64,000 bases of DNA from Akkermansia muciniphila (GTDB taxonomy: Bacteria; Verrucomicrobiota; Verrucomicrobiia; Verrucomicrobiales; Akkermansiaceae): the NCBI RefSeq assembly GCF_040616545.1, contig NZ_CP156688.1, positions 248,001-312,000 of the forward strand, in the 5' to 3' direction. Every line of letters starts with the position of its first letter. Positions within the stretch are counted from its first letter, which is position 1. A program made the translations under genes and the position numbers. This document shows, piece after piece, positions 53,310 through 62,700 of this stretch. The notes below the pieces were generated by a model. That model ran no database searches, was not told where the DNA came from, and saw only the letters and a list, made by a program, of their open reading frames with translations.

Positions 53310-54362
53310 CTAGCTGTTGGTTCCCAAACGTTCCAGGCGGTATTCCCCGGAGAGGATCCCCCTCCACCAGTCTTCATGGTCCAGATACCACTGAATGGTC
53401 TTCCTGAATCCGGAGGAATGGTCCTGGCGCGGGCTCCAGCCCAGCTCCTTCCGGATTTTGGACGCGTCAATCGCATAGCGCAGGTCATGGCCCGGCCTGT
53501 CCTGCACAAAGGTGATCTGCTCCCGGTAGCTGCGGCCGTCCGCGCGGGGGCGCAATTCATCCAGATGGGAGCACAGCAGCTCCACCAGTTCCAGGTTCGT
53601 CTTTTCGTTATTGCCGCCTATGTTGTACGTTTCTCCGGGTTTTCCGGCGGAAACGACAGTGAGCAGGGCTTCGCAGTGGTCCCCCACGTACAGCCAGTCC
53701 CTCACGTTTTCCCCCTTGCCGTACACGGGGATGGGCTCCCCGGCAAGCGCTTTCAGGATAACCACGGGAATCAGCTTCTCCGGGAACTGGCAGGGGCCGT
53801 AATTGTTGGAACAGTTGGTAATCAAAATGGGGAGCCCGTACGTATCATGCCACGCGCGCGCCAGGTGGTCGCTGGATGCCTTGCTGGCGGAATACGGGGA
53901 ATGGGGGCGGTACGGCGTGGATTCCGTAAACAGGCCGTCCTCCCCCAGGGAACCGTACACCTCGTCCGTGGAAATGTGGTGGAAGCGGAAGGCCGCCTTT
54001 TTCTCCCCCTCCAGGGAGCGGTAATATTCCAGGGTGGCCTGAAGCATGGAAAAGGTGCCCATCACGTTGGTCGTCATGAAATCCCCGGGATTGTCAATGG
54101 ACCGGTCCACGTGGGATTCCGCCGCCAGGTGCATCACCCAGTCCGGCCCGTACTCCCGCAGGGTGCGCCGCATCAGTTCCGCATCCCGCACGTCGGCCTG
54201 AAGGAAACGGTAAGCCGGAGAAGCCGCCGCATCATCCAGGGAACGGATGTTGCCCGCATAGGTCAGGGCGTCAATGTTCAGGACTTCATGGCCGCGCTCC
54301 AGCAGCAGCCTGACCAGATTGGAGCCGATGAAGCCGGCTCCGCCCGTAACGATAACTTTCAT
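53310..54362 (-). CDS. rmlB: dTDP-glucose 4,6-dehydratase
   Basis: Converts dTDP-glucose to the 4-keto-6-deoxy sugar. 350 residues, extended SDR. NAD motif [13 protein letters not shown] at the N-terminus, dehydratase residues in [15 protein letters not shown], catalytic YxxxK in [15 protein letters not shown] at 54362 is used; the longer frame to 54455 reads through a terminator hairpin and is rejected. First gene of an rmlBA pair supplying deoxy-sugars for surface glycans. Confidence 0.95.
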   Translation of the reverse strand: MKVIVTGGAGFIGSNLVRLLLERGHEVLNIDALTYAGNIRSLDDAAASPAYRFLQADVRDAELMRRTLREYGPDWVMHLAAESHVDRSIDNPGDFMTTNVMGTFSMLQATLEYYRSLEGEKKAAFRFHHISTDEVYGSLGEDGLFTESTPYRPHSPYSASKASSDHLARAWHDTYGLPILITNCSNNYGPCQFPEKLIPVVILKALAGEPIPVYGKGENVRDWLYVGDHCEALLTVVSAGKPGETYNIGGNNEKTNLELVELLCSHLDELRPRADGRSYREQITFVQDRPGHDLRYAIDASKIRKELGWSPRQDHSSGFRKTIQWYLDHEDWWRGILSGEYRLERLGTNS

Positions 54363-54427
54363 AACTCTGTTTTCAGGGAAAGATGCGGCTCCATCATACA
54401 GCAGCGGCATGGTTTTACAAAACAAAT

Positions 54428-54461
54428 CCGCCCATGCCGCCGGAACGGGGGGCATGGGCGG
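54428..54461 (-). terminator. Terminator hairpin between pfkA and rmlB
   Basis: CCGCCCATGCC (54428-54438) and GGCATGGGCGG (54451-54461) form an 11-pair stem. On the minus strand it is followed by a T-rich ATTTGTTTTG, so it should end pfkA transcription. Confidence 0.75.
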
Positions 54462-54492
54462 AAAAAAGCGGCGCTCATTACCGCGGAACTGG

Positions 54493-55455
54493 CTAGCAGC
54501 TCAGTTCACGGCAGAGGTTGATGATGTCCGGATTTACGGAATACTGCTGCCCGGCCACGGCATCCAGGGAGGCATAGCCGTACTGGCCGTCCTGGTATAC
54601 CATGATCTGGTTGATGTCTCCGTTGTTCAGGGCTTCCACGGCGCGCGTGGCAAAGCGGGTGCCCATCAGGCGGTCACGGGCGGTGGGCGAGCCGCCGCGC
54701 TGCACATGGCCAAGCACGGTCAGGCGGGTGTCCATTCCGGCGCGTTCCGTCAGCCAGCGGGTCAGGTACTGGGCCACGCGGGTGCCTTCCGCCACCACGG
54801 CGATGATGCAGCTTCCTTCTTCATTGATGACGGGCTGGAGGCGCTTGTAAATGGATTCCAGGTCGTAAGGGATTTCAGGGACAATGCAGATGTCCGCCGC
54901 GCTGCAAAGGGCGGTGGTCATGGCCAGGTAGCCGCAGTCGCGGCCCATGGTTTCCACCACAAAAGCGCGGTGATGGGAGCGGGCCGTGTCGCGGACGGAG
55001 TCAATGCAGTCCAGAATCACGTTCTGGGCCGTATCCACGCCCAGGCAGTAGTCAGTTCCGGCGATGTCATTGTCAATCGTGGCCGGAATGCCGGCGAAGG
55101 GAACTTCAAAATCGTTGAAAAAGTCGTTCAGGGCGCGGAAGGAGCCGTCGCCGCCCATGATGATGAGCTTGTCAATGTCGCGGGCCTTCAGGTGTTCATA
55201 GGCCTGCTTGCGGAATTCGTAGTCAAAGAAACGCTTGGACCTGGAGGAGCGGAGGAGAGTCCCGCCCCTGTAGATCATGTCGCTGGTCAGTTCCCGGGTG
55301 GCTTCCTTGATTTTTCCATCGATCAGGCCTTCCAGGCCGTCATAGACAACGTAGGGGTTCATTCCAAGCTGGCGGGCATGATCCACAGCCGCCCTGATCG
55401 CCGGATTCATTCCGGCGGCGTCACCGCCTGATGTCATAATGGCTATTCCACTCAT
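54493..55455 (-). CDS. pfkA: 6-phosphofructokinase
   Basis: Phosphorylates fructose 6-phosphate in glycolysis. 320 residues. Motifs: [24 protein letters not shown] (GGDGS, the form expected for ATP rather than PPi), the catalytic [10 protein letters not shown], the substrate loop MGRDCGYLA and [14 protein letters not shown]. Length is that of classical bacterial enzymes. It is a single gene, divergent from the SMUG1 gene, ending at a strong hairpin. Confidence 0.95.
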   Translation of the reverse strand: MSGIAIMTSGGDAAGMNPAIRAAVDHARQLGMNPYVVYDGLEGLIDGKIKEATRELTSDMIYRGGTLLRSSRSKRFFDYEFRKQAYEHLKARDIDKLIIMGGDGSFRALNDFFNDFEVPFAGIPATIDNDIAGTDYCLGVDTAQNVILDCIDSVRDTARSHHRAFVVETMGRDCGYLAMTTALCSAADICIVPEIPYDLESIYKRLQPVINEEGSCIIAVVAEGTRVAQYLTRWLTERAGMDTRLTVLGHVQRGGSPTARDRLMGTRFATRAVEALNNGDINQIMVYQDGQYGYASLDAVAGQQYSVNPDIINLCRELSC

Positions 55456-55565
55456 AAGTAATAAGGTTAACTTGTCCGGGGCGGAATGGTACCGAGCCGG
55501 GCAAATAATGCAAGCGCGGAGTTTTTACTGGCGCAATAAACGGCAACGCCCCATGATAGAGGGGC

Positions 55566-56297
55566 ATGAAGGACACCGCAGCAGCCATTCTGAACGCCAC
55601 GGCCGCCCTCCGGGACGGCACTGCCCGGCTCCGGTTCGGAGACCCGGTCCACTTTACCTACAATCCGCTCACCTATGCGTGGGCGCCGCATGAACAATAC
55701 GTGCGCACCTACGGAAACGGGGAAAAGAGCCACTTCTTCCTGGGCATGAATCCCGGCCCCTTCGGCATGGCCCAGACGGGCGTCCCCTTCGGAGAAGTGG
55801 ACGCGGTCGTCAACTGGCTGCACATCCGGGGGGAAGTAGGCAGGCCGGAGCATACCCACCCCAAACGCCCGGTGGAGGGGTTCAACTGCCCCCGGTCGGA
55901 AGTCAGCGGACGGCGGCTGTGGGGGCTTTTTGCGGAAACCTTCGGCACGGCGGAAAACTTTTTCCGGCACAACTACGTCGCCAACTATTGCCCGCTGATC
56001 TGGATGGGCGCCACCGGAGCCAACATCACGCCGGACAAATTGCCCGCGGAACAGCGCGCCGCCGTGGACGAGGTGTGCATGGAGCACCTGGTTTCCCTCA
56101 TCACCATCCTGAACCCGCACACCTTGGTGGGCGTGGGGGCGTACGCCACGCAGAAGCTGCGGGACGCCGCCGCACGGCTCCCCGGAAAAAGCTTCACCAT
56201 CGGCACCCTGCTCCACCCCAGCCCCGCCAGCCCCATTGCCAACAAGCTCTGGCCGGAACGCCCCATCCAGCAGCTTAAGGAACTGGGCATTTTATAG
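55566..56297 (+). CDS. SMUG1-type uracil-DNA glycosylase
   Basis: A 243-residue base-excision repair enzyme of UDG family 3, best known from animals and present in a limited set of bacteria. The family motifs are FFLGMNPGPFGMAQTGVPFG (uracil pocket) and HPSPASPIANKLWP (the intercalating His loop). It should remove uracil or 5-hydroxymethyluracil from DNA. The GAGGGG upstream supports the ATG at 55566. No repair gene is adjacent. Confidence 0.88.
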   Translation: MKDTAAAILNATAALRDGTARLRFGDPVHFTYNPLTYAWAPHEQYVRTYGNGEKSHFFLGMNPGPFGMAQTGVPFGEVDAVVNWLHIRGEVGRPEHTHPKRPVEGFNCPRSEVSGRRLWGLFAETFGTAENFFRHNYVANYCPLIWMGATGANITPDKLPAEQRAAVDEVCMEHLVSLITILNPHTLVGVGAYATQKLRDAAARLPGKSFTIGTLLHPSPASPIANKLWPERPIQQLKELGIL

Positions 56298-56494
56298 AGA
56301 GTGGAGGGTTTAGAGTGGAGAGTGGAACGGAGACGCACCGCACTCCATTTCCTCAGGGGGGCCGTTCCGAACAAGAGCCGGAACGGCCCTGTTGCGTTGA
56401 TGAAGGGTCTCCCGGAGAAGGAAGACGGAATAGACCAAGTGGACTCCATGGACAAAAGAGAAGAGAAAGGTGTTCATTTTGTCCATCAAGTCCA
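56297..56494. repeat. Repeat-rich intergenic region between the glycosylase and gatB genes
   Basis: Three structures lie in this 304-base gap. GAGTGGAG-type direct repeats occupy 56297-56327. A perfect ten-pair hairpin, GGCCGTTCCG (56360-56369) and CGGAACGGCC (56379-56388), may act as a terminator without a T run. A long inverted repeat has 18-base arms at 56440-56457 and 56477-56494, matching at 16 of 18 positions (core TGGACAAAA/TTTTGTCCA). Confidence 0.6.
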
Positions 56495-56601
56495 TTCTGT
56501 CAACTATTTCCCCGGCTCCACTCTCCCGCCCAGGCCTTTTTACTGGACAGGAAGAAGAGGGTTCCGTACAGTTCCCGCGATATTCAAGCGTTCCGAATTT
56601 T

Positions 56602-58068
56602 ATGGCAATTTCAGATTACATCGTGACCATTGGCCTGGAAGTCCACTGCCAGATCAAGACGAAGAGCAAAATGTTCTGCTCCTGCGAGACCGGCTTTGGC
56701 TTTGAACCCAATACGCGCGTGTGCCCCACCTGCCTGGGGCTGCCGGGCGCCCTGCCCGTGCTGAATGAGTTTGCCATTGAGCGCACGCTGCTGACAGGGC
56801 TGATGCTGGGGTGTTCCAGCCCGGAGGTTTCCCAGTGGGACCGCAAGAATTACTTTTACCCGGACATGGCGAAGAATTACCAGACCTCCCAGCTGGACCT
56901 GCCGCTGTGCCTGGGCGGGGAGGTGCCCCTGTACCCCTGGTCCTACCCGAACGACGTGATCAAGGCTGGCGTACCCCCCTTCCGCACCGTGAAGCTGACC
57001 CGCATTCATCTGGAAGAAGACGCGGCGAAGATCACCCACCACGCCAATTATTCCCTGATTGACTACAACCGCGCCGGGTCCGCCCTGATGGAGATCGTCT
57101 CCGATCCGGACATAGACACTCCGGAGGAAGCCTACGCCTACCTCAAGTCCCTCCAGCAGATTCTGAATTACGGGGATATTTCCGACGCCGACATGGAGAA
57201 GGGCCAGATGCGCTGCGACGTGAACATTTCCCTGCGCCCCCACGGCCAGAAGGAACTGGGCGCCAAGGTGGAGATGAAGAACCTCAATTCCATGTCCGCC
57301 GTGCGCCGCGCCCTTCATTATGAAATCCAGCGCCAGGCGGAAGAACTGGACATGGGCATGGCGCAGATCCAGTCCACCCGCCGCTGGGATGACGAACGCG
57401 GGGAAAGCGTCATCATGCGCACCAAGGAGGACGCGCACGACTACCGCTATTTCCCGTGCCCTGACCTGGTGCCCGTGCACACCGCCCCGCTGGTGGAGAA
57501 GGTGCGCAGCCAGATTCCGGAACTGCCCCAGGAACGCCAGAAGCGCTTCATGGAGGAGTACGGCCTGAGCGAATATGACGCCAATGTGCTGGTGGGGGAC
57601 CTGGAACTGGCCCGCTTCTTTGAAGAGGCGGCACGGGGAACGGCCAGCGGCAAGAAGATCGCCAACTGGGTCATCAACAATATTTCCGCCGTGCTGAATG
57701 AAAAAGGCATGCGCCCGTCAGAATGCCCGGTGAAGCCGGAAGCCATCCGGGACCTGATCGCCATTATTGACGACGGCACCGTTTCCAACAACCAGGCCAA
57801 GGACGTCTTCACCAGGATGTGGGAGGAGCCGTCCCTCACCGCGGCGCAGGCCGCCAAGCTGCTGGGCTTTGAAAAGGCGGATTCCTCCTTCCTGGACGCC
57901 ATCGTGCAGGAAGTTATTTCCGCCAATCCGGCCAAGGTGGCTGAAATCCAGGCAGGCAATGACAAGCTCCTGAACTGGCTCACCGGCCAGGTCATGAAAG
58001 CCGCCAAGGGCAAGGCCAACCCGAAGATTGTGACGGAAGCGCTGAAAAAAGCTCTTTCAGGGCAGTGA
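56602..58068 (+). CDS. gatB: Asp/Glu-tRNA amidotransferase subunit B
   Basis: Binds Asp- or Glu-charged tRNA and amidates it together with GatA and GatC. 488 residues. Opening DYIVTIGLEVHCQIKTKSKM, zinc-type Cys in CSCETG and CPTCLGLPG, YPDMAKNYQTSQLDLPLC, and the C-terminal YqeY-like domain (LTGQVMKAAKGKANP). ATG at 56602 is chosen; the upstream frame to 56470 runs through the intergenic inverted repeat and has no family similarity. gatA and gatC are not adjacent. Confidence 0.95.
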   Translation: MAISDYIVTIGLEVHCQIKTKSKMFCSCETGFGFEPNTRVCPTCLGLPGALPVLNEFAIERTLLTGLMLGCSSPEVSQWDRKNYFYPDMAKNYQTSQLDLPLCLGGEVPLYPWSYPNDVIKAGVPPFRTVKLTRIHLEEDAAKITHHANYSLIDYNRAGSALMEIVSDPDIDTPEEAYAYLKSLQQILNYGDISDADMEKGQMRCDVNISLRPHGQKELGAKVEMKNLNSMSAVRRALHYEIQRQAEELDMGMAQIQSTRRWDDERGESVIMRTKEDAHDYRYFPCPDLVPVHTAPLVEKVRSQIPELPQERQKRFMEEYGLSEYDANVLVGDLELARFFEEAARGTASGKKIANWVINNISAVLNEKGMRPSECPVKPEAIRDLIAIIDDGTVSNNQAKDVFTRMWEEPSLTAAQAAKLLGFEKADSSFLDAIVQEVISANPAKVAEIQAGNDKLLNWLTGQVMKAAKGKANPKIVTEALKKALSGQ

Positions 58069-58103
58069 TTAGATACCAGAGATTAAGGATTGGATTTCCT
58101 TAA

Positions 58104-58124
58104 CGGCCGCAGGCCGCTATTTTT
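58104..58124 (+). terminator. Terminator after gatB
   Basis: CGGCC (58104-58108) and GGCCG (58112-58116) pair around GCA, followed by CTATTTTTA. The stem is short, so termination may be partial. Confidence 0.5.
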
Positions 58125-58169
58125 ACTCCAAACTCTCATCTCTGTTCACTAAACACTCCCTGCGGGCCC

Positions 58170-59900
58170 TCAGGGCTTGAACAGCTTCCGGTTCCCGGCC
58201 AGGGTGTTCCACACCTGCTTTACTTCCCCGGTCAGCGTCTGCTTGACCATCGCCAGGGAGAAGTCCGCCGCCTGTCCCAGGCTGATGTACGGAGGCAGCG
58301 CGATGGCGTCACGGTCCACACGGGCGTCCAGCAGGGCCGCTCCCGGATATTTCAGGAAGGCCTGCACCATCTCGTCCACCTGGCTTGACTTGTCCAGCAC
58401 AAAGCCCTTGATGCCCACGGCGTCCGCCACGGCGGCAAAGGAAGGGTTGTCCAGGTTAATCTGCCACGGAATCAGGCCCGCGGCCTGCATTTCCAACTGG
58501 ATGAAGTCCAGGCAGTCGTTATTGTACACCACCAGTTTCACCGGAAGCCTGTACTGGACGATCGTAATCAGATCCCCCAGCAGCATGGACAGGCCGCCGT
58601 CCCCGCACAGGGCAATCACCTGGCGGTTGGGATAAGCCTTCTGGGCCCCGATCGCCATCGGCATGGCATTGGCCATGGAGCCGTGGTTGAAGGAGGCCAG
58701 CGTGCGCCTTCCCAGCGTGGCGCACAGGAACCGGGCGCTCCAGATGCAGGGGGTGCCCGTGTCCACGGTAAATACGGCATCCGGAGCCGCGTACTTGTTC
58801 AGGGCCGTGGTCACTTGTTCGGGCCGGATGGGGGATTCCTTGTCATTCCCGTCCATGTAGGCGTTCATGTCTTTCACATCCTTGGCATGGCGCTTCAGGG
58901 AGGCGTCCAGGTGCTCCGAATCCTTTTTCTCCTCCAGCATTCCCAGCAGGGCGTCTGCCACGGCGCCCACGTCCCCGCAGATTCCCAGGTCCAGGCGGCA
59001 GCGGCGCCCCAGCACTTCCCCGCGGCGGTCGATCTGGACGATGGCGGGCTTGGTGGGGAGGAAGTTGAAGTAGGGGAAGTCCGTTCCCCACATCACAATG
59101 AGGTCGCTTTCATGCATGGCCTTGTAGGCGTCCCCCCAGCCCAGCAGGCCGGTCATGCCCACTCCCAGGGGGTTGTCATGTTCAAAATAGTCTTTTCCGC
59201 GCCAGGTGTAGGCGATCGGGGCCTTCACCCGTGCGGCGATCTGCACCACCTTGCGTTCCGCTCCGGCGCAGCCGCCCCCGCAGAAGAAGGTGATGCGGTC
59301 GTGTGAAGCGAGCATCTGGGCCAGACGCGCCTCGGACTCATGGTCCGGCACCACGGTTTCCCGGGTGAAGGCGGGGGGATGCACCAGGTCCCCGGCCTCA
59401 GCGGGAGCGTCCGCAATGTCCCCGGGCAATACGATCACGCCTACGTCGCGCCTGGCCCAGGCATGCTGGATGGCGGTCATCACGATGCGCGGAGCCTGGG
59501 ACCCTTCGGAGATCAGCTCCGCGTAGGAGCTGCATTCCCTGAAAAGCTGTTCCGGATGCGTGGCCTGGAAATATTCCACGCCTATCTGGCTCTGCGGAAT
59601 ATGGGAAGCGATGGCGAGCACTGGGGCATGGTTCCGGTGGGCATCAAACAGGCCGTTGATCAAATGGAGGTTGCCCGGGCCGCTGCTGCCGCAGCATACG
59701 GCCAGATTGCCGGTAAGCTGTGCTTCCGCACTGGCGGCGAAGGCGCCCACTTCCTCATGCCTCATGTGAATCCATTCAATGGTTTTCTTCCTGCGGAGGG
59801 CGTCCGTAATGGGGTTCAAACTGTCACCCACAATGCCGTAAATGCGCTTTACCCCGGCTTTTTCCAAAATTTCAACAAGTTGATCAGCTACCGTATACAT
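58170..59900 (-). CDS. poxB: Pyruvate oxidase/dehydrogenase (quinone), PoxB type
   Basis: Thiamine-diphosphate and FAD enzyme that turns pyruvate into acetate and CO2, passing electrons to quinone. 576 residues. The catalytic Glu is in WIHMRHEEVGAFAASAEAQL. The ThDP motif begins LCGDGGLSMLLGDLITI with NNDCLDF downstream. The C-terminus ends in a short hydrophobic-basic tail (NTLAGNRKLFKP), plausibly for membrane contact as in E. coli PoxB. Gene stands alone and diverges from the GH36-like gene. An acetolactate synthase is less likely from the context of these motifs. Confidence 0.9.
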   Translation of the reverse strand: MYTVADQLVEILEKAGVKRIYGIVGDSLNPITDALRRKKTIEWIHMRHEEVGAFAASAEAQLTGNLAVCCGSSGPGNLHLINGLFDAHRNHAPVLAIASHIPQSQIGVEYFQATHPEQLFRECSSYAELISEGSQAPRIVMTAIQHAWARRDVGVIVLPGDIADAPAEAGDLVHPPAFTRETVVPDHESEARLAQMLASHDRITFFCGGGCAGAERKVVQIAARVKAPIAYTWRGKDYFEHDNPLGVGMTGLLGWGDAYKAMHESDLIVMWGTDFPYFNFLPTKPAIVQIDRRGEVLGRRCRLDLGICGDVGAVADALLGMLEEKKDSEHLDASLKRHAKDVKDMNAYMDGNDKESPIRPEQVTTALNKYAAPDAVFTVDTGTPCIWSARFLCATLGRRTLASFNHGSMANAMPMAIGAQKAYPNRQVIALCGDGGLSMLLGDLITIVQYRLPVKLVVYNNDCLDFIQLEMQAAGLIPWQINLDNPSFAAVADAVGIKGFVLDKSSQVDEMVQAFLKYPGAALLDARVDRDAIALPPYISLGQAADFSLAMVKQTLTGEVKQVWNTLAGNRKLFKP

Positions 59901-60086
59901 GCAGATTAGACCAAAACGGGGTTAAAAAAATCAATGCTTCTGTGTCATAGGCGCAGGGAATCCTTTCCGTCCGGAGAACCATGACGGAGTTTCAAACAGC
60001 CGCCATCCCGCCCACAGCCTTTTTTCTTGCAGAAAATACGGCGCGCGCTATGTTGGCACCCTAGCTCCATTTTTCTTTACCACATC

Positions 60087-62624
60087 ATGAAATTCCTTAC
60101 TCAGGCTCTTGTGCTGGCCACCGTTCTGGGAAGCCTCGCCACCGCTTCCGCAGCAGTTGTTTTTCCCGGCCCCACGCCCGGCGCGGCCCATGCGGAGCAG
60201 GCTGCTTCCGGCTATACCCTTTCCAACAATATTCTGACGGCCAAATTCCTCAACCGCGGCGGCAAGCTTTCCTTTGGAGGCATGACGTCCAAATTGGGAC
60301 CGGTAGCCAAGGCAGGGGAGGAACTGTTCATCATCAATCTTCAGGACGGCAGGAGCATCAAGTCCTCAGACCTGAAGGCGGCTGACGTCAAGCTCGTCAC
60401 CCTCCAGGCCAATCCCAAGGCGTTCAAGCTGGCGGACCGCTTCCCCGGAAAAGCCGTGACAGCCACCTTCCAGGCGCTGAACGGCTCCCTGCTGCTCTCC
60501 TGGCGCGCCGTGCTCCGGGACAATTCCCATTACCTGCGCCAGGAACTCCGCCTGGTGAGCACGAAGCCCATCCAGATGAAGAGCATCGTGGCCATGCAGT
60601 ATGACCTGGTGGAAGGGAAGGCGGGCGCCCCCTCCGTTTCCGGCAACGCCAGGGGGGCGCTCATCGTGAACGATCTGGCCTTCACCGCCCTGGAAACGCC
60701 CATGGGCATCAATACCGTGGGAGGCGCCGGAAACGCGCAAGGCGGGGAATCCGCCGCCTGGAACGCGGACAAATGGACCACGGCTTCATGGACGGGCAAT
60801 TTCAATATTCCGCAGGAGCTGAAAAAGCAGTACGGGGAGCAGGTAGCCTGCGCGGAAGGCCCCGTCACCATTGACGGCAAGGGCCCGTGCACCGTCACGT
60901 TCCGGTACAAGGGGGGCGACAAAGGGAACAACAAGCTGAACATCGCCGGCGTGCAGCTCCTTTCCGCCAAGGGCGCCGTCCTTGACTCCGACTTCCACGC
61001 CGGGAGCACCGGAGACGCAAGCAGCAACAATACCTACACGGTGAAGATTCCCGCCAAGGGGAACTACCTGCTGCGCTACTGGGCCCAGACCAAGAGCGAA
61101 CCAATCGCCAGCAAGGGGGAAATCACCTTCTCCCTGCCCGTGCGCACGCTGGAGGAAAAGGAAGACGCCCAGGCGGACGATTCCCAGCTTGCCCAGGGCG
61201 TCTGGAGCCGTAAAACCACCATGCAGCCCAGGGAAGTGTGGGAGGTGTCCTCCGTCCTCGGCATCTTCGCCCCCGGCCAGCAGCGCCGCTCCTTCCTGGC
61301 TTATATGGAGCGGGAACGCGTGATGCCCTACCGCCCGTTCATCCATTATAACTCCTGGTATGAACTGAACATCAACCGGAATAATGATTCAGACCCCGCC
61401 AAGCGCATGACGGAAGAGCAGTGCCTGGCCGTGCTGAAGGACTGGCAGGAACAGTTTTTCCAGAAACGCGGCATGACCATTGACGCCTTTGTCTGGGACG
61501 ACGGCTGGGACGAGTTCAACAGCCTGTGGGATTTTCACAAGATGTTCCCGCAGGGCTTCAAGCGCATTGACGCCGCCGCGGGCAGGCAGAAGGCCGGAAT
61601 CGGCACCTGGCTGGGCCCGGTGGGCGGCTACGGGGCCTCCAAGGGCAAGCGCCTGGCCCACTGGAATGTGAAGCATCCGGACAACAAGATCGGCAATTTC
61701 CAGCTTTCCAACAAGGAATACTTTGACGCCTTTGTAGGCCGCTGCTCCCAGATGGTGAAGGACTACAATATGAAGTACTTCAAATTCGACGGCATCAGCA
61801 CCCACTTCCACGCCAAGGGCCCCGGCAATGAAGAGGATGCGGAAGGCATCATCCGCGTGCTGAACGCCCTGCGCCAGAAGAAGGGAGACCTTTACATCAA
61901 TTGTACCGTGGGTACGTGGGCCTCTCCCTTCTGGTTCCGCTACGCGGATTCCGTATGGAGGCAGGAAAACGACTTCGGCACCATCGGCGTGGGTGACAAC
62001 CGGGACAAGTGGATTACCTACCGCGACCGCCTGGTTCACGAGGTTTTTGTGCAGGGCTCCCCGCTGATGCCCATCAATTCCATGATGACCCACGGCCTGA
62101 TGGTCACCAAGTTCGGTCCGCCCGCGTGCATGCCCCGCGATCCTGAAAACGTGAAGAAGGAACTTCGCTGCGCCACGGCCTGCGGTACCTCCCTCCAGGA
62201 ACTTTACGTGGACCGGGACCTGATGAACGCCAGCGGAGGCGTGCTGTGGGACGAGCTGGCCAAGGGCATCAAGTGGATCCGCCGCAATGCGGACGTGCTG
62301 GACGACGTGCACTGGGTGGGCGGCAATCCGTGGAACAAGGAGACCAGTGAAGGCGCCGTGTACGGCTGGGCCGCGTGGAACAAGAACAAGGCCACCCTGG
62401 CCCTCCGCAACTCCTCCGACCAGGAAAAGAGCCTGACCGGCACCCTCCGCAGCCTCCTGGACATTCCCGCGGAGGTGAAGGGCTCTATCACCTTCAAGGA
62501 TTCCTATGATGACCAGCGCCCTCTGGACGGCTTCTCCGGCAAGACTGTGGACGTCGACAAGGAGCTGACGTTCACGCTGAAACCCTTTGAAGTACTGGTG
62601 TACGAAGGGGGAAAGGTCAAATAG
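60087..62624 (+). CDS. GH36-like (clan GH-D) glycosidase with inserted beta-sandwich domain
   Basis: An 845-residue secreted retaining glycosidase, probably alpha-galactosidase or alpha-N-acetylgalactosaminidase. Signal peptide at 1-22. N-terminal beta domain. At about residues 230-345 lies a beta-rich insert (NKLNIAGVQLLSAKGAVLDS) that resembles a carbohydrate-binding module. The (beta/alpha)8 barrel follows: FVWDDGWDEFNSLWDF, nucleophile Asp568 in MKYFKFDGIST and acid/base Asp629 in VWRQENDFGTIGVGDNRDKW. The ATG at 60087 is chosen for its signal peptide; the frame is open to 60027. Mucin alpha-Gal or blood-group A sugars are likely targets, by inference. The 186 bases upstream, shared with poxB, show no certain promoter. 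Confidence 0.8.
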   Translation: MKFLTQALVLATVLGSLATASAAVVFPGPTPGAAHAEQAASGYTLSNNILTAKFLNRGGKLSFGGMTSKLGPVAKAGEELFIINLQDGRSIKSSDLKAADVKLVTLQANPKAFKLADRFPGKAVTATFQALNGSLLLSWRAVLRDNSHYLRQELRLVSTKPIQMKSIVAMQYDLVEGKAGAPSVSGNARGALIVNDLAFTALETPMGINTVGGAGNAQGGESAAWNADKWTTASWTGNFNIPQELKKQYGEQVACAEGPVTIDGKGPCTVTFRYKGGDKGNNKLNIAGVQLLSAKGAVLDSDFHAGSTGDASSNNTYTVKIPAKGNYLLRYWAQTKSEPIASKGEITFSLPVRTLEEKEDAQADDSQLAQGVWSRKTTMQPREVWEVSSVLGIFAPGQQRRSFLAYMERERVMPYRPFIHYNSWYELNINRNNDSDPAKRMTEEQCLAVLKDWQEQFFQKRGMTIDAFVWDDGWDEFNSLWDFHKMFPQGFKRIDAAAGRQKAGIGTWLGPVGGYGASKGKRLAHWNVKHPDNKIGNFQLSNKEYFDAFVGRCSQMVKDYNMKYFKFDGISTHFHAKGPGNEEDAEGIIRVLNALRQKKGDLYINCTVGTWASPFWFRYADSVWRQENDFGTIGVGDNRDKWITYRDRLVHEVFVQGSPLMPINSMMTHGLMVTKFGPPACMPRDPENVKKELRCATACGTSLQELYVDRDLMNASGGVLWDELAKGIKWIRRNADVLDDVHWVGGNPWNKETSEGAVYGWAAWNKNKATLALRNSSDQEKSLTGTLRSLLDIPAEVKGSITFKDSYDDQRPLDGFSGKTVDVDKELTFTLKPFEVLVYEGGKVK

Positions 62625-62631
62625 CCCCCCT

Positions 62632-62667
62632 TTCAGGGAGGCTGGTTTTCCGGCCTTCCCTGAATTT
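62632..62667. terminator. Terminator hairpin between convergent genes
   Basis: TTCAGGGA (62632-62639) and TCCCTGAA (62657-62664) form the outer stem, with inner GGC/GCC pairing, followed by TTT. It sits between the GH36-like gene and the leftward membrane-protein gene and may serve mainly the former. Confidence 0.6.
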
Positions 62668-62700
62668 ACTGCACCCCCGGACCGCAGGAGCGGCCACGGT

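Noticed and set aside
56470-56601. N-terminal extension of GatB
   Set aside because: The extension crosses an inverted repeat and has no family similarity, while the ATG at 56602 gives the normal GatB start.
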